A stretch of 10,402 bases of DNA, taken from assembly GCA_018814965.1 (NCBI GenBank), contig JAHIYS010000082.1, positions 1 to 10,402 of the forward strand, given 5' to 3'. The notes beneath the pieces were generated by a model that did no database searches, had not been told where the DNA came from, and worked only from the letters and a program-made list of their open reading frames with translations. Origin of the DNA: Gammaproteobacteria bacterium (lineage in GTDB: Bacteria > Pseudomonadota > Gammaproteobacteria > UBA9339). A program made the translations under genes and the position numbers. Positions 5,743 through 10,402 of this stretch are shown here, piece by piece (the first letter of the stretch is position 1; every line of letters begins with the position of its first letter).

Positions 5743-6397
5743 CCTGAATCTGGATTATTCTATTAGCATTCTTAGCCACAGCAGTATCATGAGTCACAAG
5801 AATTACTGTTTTGCCTCCCTCATGTAACTGATTAAATAAATTTATAACCCCCTCTCCAGATTTACTATCAAGATTTCCAGTTGGTTCATCAGCAAGAATA
5901 ACCTCTGGATTAGTAACTAGAGCCCGAGCAACCGCCACCCGCTGTTGCTGACCACCAGATAACTCATTTGAGCGATGCATGAGATGGCTAGCTAACCCCA
6001 ATTGTTCTAATACTTCTTTAGCCTTACTTCGTCGTTCTTCGGTTTTTATTCCCCGATACAAAAGAGGTAAAGATACATTATCGAGAACCGTCATTTGCGG
6101 CATTAAATTAAACTTTTGAAAAACAAAACCAATATATAAATTGCGCGCCTTGGCAAGATCATTGCTTGTAAACTTACTAACCTCTTTACCAGCTAAGAAA
6201 TAGCTACCAACAGTTGGCGTAGCAAGGCAGCCAATAATATGCATCAAAGTTGATTTACCAGAGCCGCTTGGCCCTAGGATAGCAACATAATCCCCTTTCT
6301 CAATCTCTAAATTAATATTACGCAATGCTTCGAAGTCTATTTTTCCCGTATGATAGGTTTTTCCTACATCATGTATTTGAATTATTTTTTCACTCAT
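5723..6397 (-). CDS. MacB/LolD-type ABC transporter ATPase
   Basis: Cytoplasmic ATPase subunit of an ABC exporter, 224 residues, the normal length for stand-alone LolD/MacB-class ATPases. Walker A is GPSGSGKST (42-50). The Q-loop is FVFQKFNLMP (91-100, Gln94). The signature is ELSGGQQQRVAVARAL (145-160). Walker B is VILADEPTGNLDS (166-178) with catalytic Glu171, and the switch histidine is H203 in VTHD. The LSGGQQQRVAVARA-DEPTGNLDS combination is typical of the family that powers mechanotransmission by FtsX/MacB-fold permeases. There is no N-terminal C39 peptidase domain. The start overlaps the upstream permease stop by 8 nt (ATGAGTGA), with GAGG 9 nt before it, indicating translational coupling and a shared complex. 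Its ATP hydrolysis should drive the two permeases encoded upstream. Confidence 0.95.
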   Translation of the reverse strand: MSEKIIQIHDVGKTYHTGKIDFEALRNINLEIEKGDYVAILGPSGSGKSTLMHIIGCLATPTVGSYFLAGKEVSKFTSNDLAKARNLYIGFVFQKFNLMPQMTVLDNVSLPLLYRGIKTEERRSKAKEVLEQLGLASHLMHRSNELSGGQQQRVAVARALVTNPEVILADEPTGNLDSKSGEGVINLFNQLHEGGKTVILVTHDTAVAKNANRIIQIQDGTIRV

Positions 6398-7631
6398 AAG
6401 TTAATGCCTCTGCTGGATCAATTTTTGCCGCTTTGAGTGCCGGAAACAATCCGGCAAGCAATCCGGTAACTCCCAAAACCAAAACCACAATACTTAAAAC
6501 TAAAAATGACAGTGAAAGCTCTGGCTTTCCTGTCCATTCAAGTATTTGTCCCTGAAGAGGGATCCGATTTATAAAATATACAAATACCACAGCCACCACC
6601 ATTCCAATTACTCCACCGATGACAGTCATAACAAGTGATTCCATAATATAACGAAACACAACATATCGTGCAGTCGCACCCAATGCCATCTGAATTCCAA
6701 TCTGACGCGTCGCCCTCTTAACCGACGCATACATTACATTAGCTATTCCAACTCCAGCAAGAAACAAAGTTAAGCCACCAACAATCCCTAGAAATATCTC
6801 CATATTAATAAAAAAGTTATTTATCTTCTTTTGCTTTTGGGCAACATCCTGAAAATCTACAATCCCAGGATCACTAGGATCTGCGCCATGATTAATTGCG
6901 ATTAGCTTTTGGATACTGTTCTTTGTCTGTTCAATCAAACCAACGTCTTTATAACGAACCTCTATCGCATCAACCTTATCTGGATTATTTAATAGCTCAT
7001 AGGTAGAAGAAGGGATCCAATTAAGCCAACGATCTGGAACGCTATCAGCGTAAATCATCTGAGGCCTCTTTTGCATCACCCCAATAATTGTAAAGGGATG
7101 ATTATCAACATAAACAATATTCCCCACTGGGTTGTCTTTTATAAATAATCTATCAGCAGTATCACTTCCTAGCACGATTACCGAACTCATCTTTTTTTGA
7201 TCAAGATATGAAATAAACCTTTGCTTGGGACCCGTTTTTACTTTATGCACTAATACATATTCTGGGGTCACTGCTCGTAAATCAGCATATGTCTTCTTGT
7301 CTTGGTAACGCAGCTTAGTTTGAAAATTATACCTCCAGGTAACACTAGACAAATTAGGTAAATCTGCAATTGCTTTAGCATCTCTTTTGGTTAATTTTAT
7401 AGATTGATTAGCCAATATCCCTTGATAATTCTTGGTGCTAGTTCCGGAAGTTAGAACTAAAATTCTGCTTCCAATATCCGACATAGTTTGTACAAAATTT
7501 AAACGCAGCCCATCACCAACCGCTAAAGTAATAACAATAGCAAATGTACCCCATGCAACTGCAAGAATAATTAAAATTGCTCGAGTCTGCTCGTAAAACA
7601 GCTCCTTTATAATTTCGCGTAACATAATCAT
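6390..7631 (-). CDS. MacB/FtsX-family ABC permease (second of pair)
   Basis: Inner-membrane permease of 413 residues with MacB topology. The first membrane segment is at about 18-39 (ILIILAVAWGTFAIV). A large periplasmic MacB_PCD-like domain follows (about 40-275), then three segments at about 276-303, 329-355 and 374-397. The FtsX-domain marks are GVGIANVMYASVKRATRQIG (293-312), QMALGAT (314-320) and the terminal FPALKAAKIDPAEAL (396-410). It lacks the fused ATPase of E. coli MacB, which is instead the next gene, overlapping by 8 nt. ATG 7631 and ATG 7625 (residue 3) are both possible starts; neither has a strong Shine-Dalgarno. It lies 47 nt after the other permease and is clearly different from it, suggesting a heterodimer. 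The substrate cannot be read from the sequence; context suggests a peptide. Confidence 0.92.
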   Translation of the reverse strand: MIMLREIIKELFYEQTRAILIILAVAWGTFAIVITLAVGDGLRLNFVQTMSDIGSRILVLTSGTSTKNYQGILANQSIKLTKRDAKAIADLPNLSSVTWRYNFQTKLRYQDKKTYADLRAVTPEYVLVHKVKTGPKQRFISYLDQKKMSSVIVLGSDTADRLFIKDNPVGNIVYVDNHPFTIIGVMQKRPQMIYADSVPDRWLNWIPSSTYELLNNPDKVDAIEVRYKDVGLIEQTKNSIQKLIAINHGADPSDPGIVDFQDVAQKQKKINNFFINMEIFLGIVGGLTLFLAGVGIANVMYASVKRATRQIGIQMALGATARYVVFRYIMESLVMTVIGGVIGMVVAVVFVYFINRIPLQGQILEWTGKPELSLSFLVLSIVVLVLGVTGLLAGLFPALKAAKIDPAEALTYE

Positions 7632-7678
7632 AAAATTTTATTTCTAATTAATTATCTTTAAGCAAACCATCAAAAATA

Positions 7679-8902
7679 CTACATCATTAATGCCTCAACA
7701 GGATCAATTTCTGACGCCCGTTTTGCAGGGAAAAATCCAGCAAACATCCCCACCAATCCCAAAGTAAGTATTGTTGTTAAAATAGTTACCCAAGATAAAT
7801 ACGGGACCCCTATCCAACCAGGCAATGTAACATGCTGTAAAAACATAACCATAAAATATGATGCGCCCATTCCCAAAAACCCTCCAATACCAACGATAAA
7901 AAGAGATTCAAAAAATATCTGAAACAATATCTGCCGATCCGTAGCACCAACAGCTTTTCGCAAACCGATCTCATAAGTTTTTTCAGTAACTATTAAAAAC
8001 ATTATATTGGCAACACCGATACTTCCAACAGCCAAAATCATAAGGCCACAAAACCATAAAAACATTTGCACTCCAATAAAAAACCATTTTATAAAATCAG
8101 ACATGTCGCTAGACGCCCAAAAACCCAAAGCCTGATCATCGCTCTTATCAAAGTGACATTTCTCAGCAAAGTAACTACGCAACATTAATTTAAATTGTTC
8201 TGGCTTTATATCTGGATTAGTTTGCAACATAAAGAAATATGCCTGATGCTCATTATATAATGACATGTAAGATTTATATGAGATTAGCAAATCACCACTA
8301 AACATATGATTTTTACTACTATCTTTTGACAGTACCCCAATGACTGTAAAAGGAATATTATTAATTAAAACCTTAACTCCTATAGCTTGATCATTGCCAA
8401 ATAAAATTTCTTTCATTCGCCATGTAATCACTGCCACATTAGCTGCATTATCCATATCAAATTGATTAATAAAACGGCTACCTGGAGTTAATTTAATCTT
8501 ATCTAAACCAATATAATCTGAACTCACCCCTGTAACACTTTTACTATAGGCTCTGCCTTTATAACTTAATACCGCAGACTGACTCACAATCGGAGACACC
8601 CATATGATATCCGAAAAGATTCTTGGCAGCTCTAGCACATCCCCAATAGTAATCCATCTAACCTTACCCTTGGGATAGCCCCGCGAAGACATACTACTTT
8701 TGTTCTGCCAAATAATAAACGCATCATCAGCTAAACCTACCATCTCAGCGTTATTCGCATCGTAAAAACCCTTGCCAAGAGCAGACAACATAAGCACTGC
8801 AAAAATTCCAAAAGCGATACAAAAAATAGCTAGACTTGAGCGAAGCTTATGCAGCCAAAGATCATGAATAATTTGCGGAATGAGAATTTTTATATGCAAC
8901 AT
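7679..8902 (-). CDS. MacB/FtsX-family ABC permease (first of pair)
   Basis: Inner-membrane permease of 407 residues with the same four-segment plan as its neighbour. Segment 1 is at about 23-42 (SLAIFCIAFGIFAVLMLSAL), followed by a periplasmic MacB_PCD-like domain (about 45-270), then segments at about 273-303, 327-355 and 369-392. Family marks are GSIGVANIMFLIVTEKTYEI (293-312), GLRKAVGA (313-320) and the end FFPAKRASEIDPVEAL (390-405). YEIGLRKAVGA is the classic FtsX coupling-helix region that contacts the ATPase. The start has only a weak GGA 9 nt upstream and lies 103 nt after the adaptor gene, a gap with no recognisable gene or terminator. With the second permease it presumably forms a heterodimer over one ATPase dimer, next to a MacA-like adaptor. 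Confidence 0.92.
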   Translation of the reverse strand: MLHIKILIPQIIHDLWLHKLRSSLAIFCIAFGIFAVLMLSALGKGFYDANNAEMVGLADDAFIIWQNKSSMSSRGYPKGKVRWITIGDVLELPRIFSDIIWVSPIVSQSAVLSYKGRAYSKSVTGVSSDYIGLDKIKLTPGSRFINQFDMDNAANVAVITWRMKEILFGNDQAIGVKVLINNIPFTVIGVLSKDSSKNHMFSGDLLISYKSYMSLYNEHQAYFFMLQTNPDIKPEQFKLMLRSYFAEKCHFDKSDDQALGFWASSDMSDFIKWFFIGVQMFLWFCGLMILAVGSIGVANIMFLIVTEKTYEIGLRKAVGATDRQILFQIFFESLFIVGIGGFLGMGASYFMVMFLQHVTLPGWIGVPYLSWVTILTTILTLGLVGMFAGFFPAKRASEIDPVEALMM

Positions 8903-9005
8903 TGACCCGGTCCATTTGTAAATATGACAACCAACTCTAATATCAATATGCAGACCAAACTGCAGCTACCGACTAACACATAACATAAATTAACAAGCAA
9001 TCCAG

Positions 9006-10184
9006 CTACTTGTCTTTAGCAAGAATTGATGGGTCTGGATGCTCTAACACTTGATCGCCAAGCTTTAAGCCGCTTTTAACCTCAACAGTAATGTCATCGC
9101 TTATACCTAATTCCACCGACTGCTCTTTAGGCTTTTCCCCTTTCTTTCCTGGAATAAGAACATAAGGCTTAGCATCTTTAAATTGGATCACTCGCATTGG
9201 CAAAGTTAAAACATTATCAAACTTTTGGAGCTCAACACTAGCAGTAGCGGAATATCCAGAACGCAAAACCAAATCTTTTGGTATATTTAAATTACCAATT
9301 TCAATTTTAAAACCAACATTAAATGGCGAACTTGAATCATTCTGAGGCGATGAGGATGGCGCAGTTACTGCATTATTCTCCTTGTCAGATTGCAAAGCAA
9401 TTTTGCTAATTGTTCCAGCAATCTCCTGATCTGGCAATGAACCAATTTTAATTTTAGCTTTCATTCCAACTTTTAATTTTGCTGCATCTCTTTCATCAAC
9501 TGCCCCCTGAAAAATTAACTCATTCATATTAGCCACTATAAATAATGTTGTCGCTGCCTGAGGGGAGCTAAGTGAAATTACTGGATCACCAACATTGACA
9601 CTGCGATATAAAATATAACCATCAACTGGGCTGTACACCACACTAGCTGTAGCTTTTCCATCGACAATAGTTTCGCCCTTAGTTAAAAGCGCCCATTTTT
9701 GCTCAGATAAAACTCTCTCGGCATTTGCTGAATCATAATCTTTTTTTGCCGTAATATACACTTGATCATTTTTAGCAATTACCCCTGACTTTACAAGATA
9801 CTGATAGCGATCAAAGTCTGTTTTAGCATGCTTTTCTAAAGTAATATCATTAACTAGATTTTTATGAGCTTCTGCATATTCAGCGGGCCGTGGGGCTGGT
9901 TTAATTTTAATTAAAGGGGTGTTTTTCACCACATACTCACCTTCCTCATGATAGATCTCCTCCACAATCCCATCGACTTGAGATTTAATAGTGCTATAGT
10001 CACGCGTCTTAATATTACCCACTGCTTCCGCTTTTTCAGCAACAGGTCCTTGGGTAACTGAGACTAAAGACAAAACTGGCTCTGGTTTTTTAAAATAAAA
10101 AAATCCTGCAATTAATCCGCCAACGATTAAAACTGCTAAAATAAACGGCCACTTTTTAATTTTTTGTCTTATAGCTATATTCAT
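9006..10184 (-). CDS. MacA/HlyD-family periplasmic adaptor
   Basis: Membrane-fusion (adaptor) protein of 392 residues linking the inner-membrane exporter to an outer-membrane channel. A basic N-terminus and single membrane anchor (about 13-32, WPFILAVLIVGGLIAGFFYF) precede the first half of the lipoyl-like domain (about 60-95, KSQVDGIVEEIYHEEGEYV). A helical hairpin occupies about 100-170, shorter than in adaptors with very long coiled coils. The second lipoyl half is at about 178-205 (YSPVDGYILYRSVNVGDPV), the beta-barrel at about 212-325, and a membrane-proximal domain follows to the end. A Ser/Asn/Pro-rich insertion (about 266-287) interrupts the barrel. AGG 7 nt before the ATG supports the start. 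It is the first gene of the leftward exporter operon and is divergent from the double-glycine peptide gene. No TolC-type gene is in the window. Confidence 0.93.
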   Translation of the reverse strand: MNIAIRQKIKKWPFILAVLIVGGLIAGFFYFKKPEPVLSLVSVTQGPVAEKAEAVGNIKTRDYSTIKSQVDGIVEEIYHEEGEYVVKNTPLIKIKPAPRPAEYAEAHKNLVNDITLEKHAKTDFDRYQYLVKSGVIAKNDQVYITAKKDYDSANAERVLSEQKWALLTKGETIVDGKATASVVYSPVDGYILYRSVNVGDPVISLSSPQAATTLFIVANMNELIFQGAVDERDAAKLKVGMKAKIKIGSLPDQEIAGTISKIALQSDKENNAVTAPSSSPQNDSSSPFNVGFKIEIGNLNIPKDLVLRSGYSATASVELQKFDNVLTLPMRVIQFKDAKPYVLIPGKKGEKPKEQSVELGISDDITVEVKSGLKLGDQVLEHPDPSILAKDK

Positions 10185-10215
10185 AGTTCAACCTAAAATT
10201 GTAATACTCTATATA

Positions 10216-10244
10216 AATATACTATAAATATCACAAAGTTTGAA
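10216..10244 (-). promoter_or_regulatory. Predicted promoter of the exporter operon
   Basis: On the - strand, TTCAAA (10239-10244, 4/6) is 17 nt from TATATT (10216-10221, 5/6). Transcription would begin near 10209, about 25 nt before the adaptor ATG. The region is very AT-rich, so other -10 choices such as TATAGT exist. The -35 overlaps the left arm of the inverted repeat at 10235-10283. Confidence 0.4.
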
Positions 10245-10283
10245 TCATATAGTAAAAAATACGTGTTTTGATTAACAAACTTT
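10235..10283. promoter_or_regulatory. 8-bp inverted repeat spanning both divergent -35 boxes
   Basis: AAAGTTTG (10235-10242) and CAAACTTT (10276-10283) are exact reverse complements with centres 41 bp apart, about four helical turns. The symmetry continues imperfectly inward as AATC and GATT. The left arm overlaps the -35 of the exporter operon and the right arm overlaps the -35 of the peptide gene. This is what a shared operator for coordinated control might look like; chance in AT-rich DNA remains possible, and no regulator gene is visible. Confidence 0.35.
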
Positions 10284-10300
10284 ACTGGTTGCAGTATATT
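10272..10300 (+). promoter_or_regulatory. Predicted strong promoter of the double-glycine peptide gene
   Basis: TTAACA (10272-10277, 5/6 to TTGACA), a 17-nt spacer and TATATT (10295-10300, 5/6 to TATAAT) make the best sigma70-like promoter in the window. Predicted transcription start is near 10307, giving a leader of about 25 nt that contains the AAAGGA ribosome site. Confidence 0.6.
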
Positions 10301-10331
10301 GCTCATGAAAATCAAACGAAAGGAAACTAAA

Positions 10332-10402
10332 ATGAAAAAGAACACTGTCAATCAATTGAATTACATAGAAATAGAACAAGTTCATGGGGGACACAAAACC
10401 GG
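10332..10402 (+). CDS. Double-glycine leader peptide precursor (partial, runs off window)
   Basis: The 5' end of a small gene: 23 full codons and part of a 24th before the window ends. AAAGGA (10319-10324) sits 7 nt before the ATG, and a good promoter is just upstream. The peptide begins MKKNTVNQ and continues LNYIEIEQVHGG, followed by HKTG. Against the known double-glycine leader pattern (L at -12, E at -8, hydrophobic at -7 and -4, GG at -2/-1) it matches at every position: L9, E13, I14, V17, G19-G20. Such leaders mark bacteriocin, microcin and peptide-signal precursors, cleaved after GG, usually by a C39 peptidase during export. It is divergent from the exporter operon, which is the likely partner. 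The mature part is almost entirely outside the window, so its class cannot be told. The adjacent ATPase lacks a C39 domain, so cleavage must be done by something not seen here. Confidence 0.8.
   Translation, partial: MKKNTVNQLNYIEIEQVHGGHKT

Noticed and set aside
8903..9005. Small gene or internal promoter between the adaptor and first permease
   Set aside because: Only very short frames and a 5-bp TGCAG/CTGCA stem without a U-run are present; it reads as an operon spacer.

Overview
The window is AT-rich DNA from a Gram-negative bacterium. The cues are a periplasmic adaptor plus MacB/FtsX-type permeases, a gammaproteobacterial-style dihydrofolate reductase, a YjbQ protein, and structured intergenic repeats of the 'TTCGC...GCGAA' kind. 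Low GC, roomy intergenic spaces and a large solenoid-repeat protein would fit a host-associated gammaproteobacterium such as a relative of the Legionellales. That placement is inference; no 16S or other marker is present.

Layout. (1) Positions 1-2002 hold ordinary housekeeping genes: yjbQ on the + strand, convergent with folA (dihydrofolate reductase) on the - strand, then plsC (lysophospholipid acyltransferase) on the - strand. Both enzymes have a substitution at a usually conserved motif position. (2) Positions 2003-2292 are intergenic, with a good promoter for plsC and a doubtful 51-codon ORF. (3) Positions 2293-5115 encode a 940-residue protein I cannot name. It has a central Cys/Gly-rich segment and, at its C-terminus, about nine degenerate repeats of 29-34 residues (one longer). 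(4) Positions 5116-5564 are non-coding and contain a 175-bp tandem duplication. Each unit carries a REP/MITE-like hairpin element whose core is identical in both copies. (5) Positions 5565-10184 are a leftward operon: MacA-like adaptor, FtsX/MacB permease 1, FtsX/MacB permease 2, MacB/LolD-type ATPase, and perhaps a small frameshifted membrane-protein ORF overlapping the ATPase end. (6) Positions 10185-10331 are a divergent promoter region. (7) At 10332 a + strand gene begins and runs off the window. It encodes a textbook double-glycine leader (LNYIEIEQVHGG).

The most interesting reading is the right end: a double-glycine peptide precursor divergently transcribed from a split MacAB-type exporter. 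The two genes share an intergenic region in which an 8-bp inverted repeat overlaps both predicted -35 boxes. I infer a peptide (microcin, bacteriocin or signal) export or immunity locus. The rest of the precursor, any leader peptidase, maturation enzymes and an outer-membrane channel would lie beyond the right edge or elsewhere.
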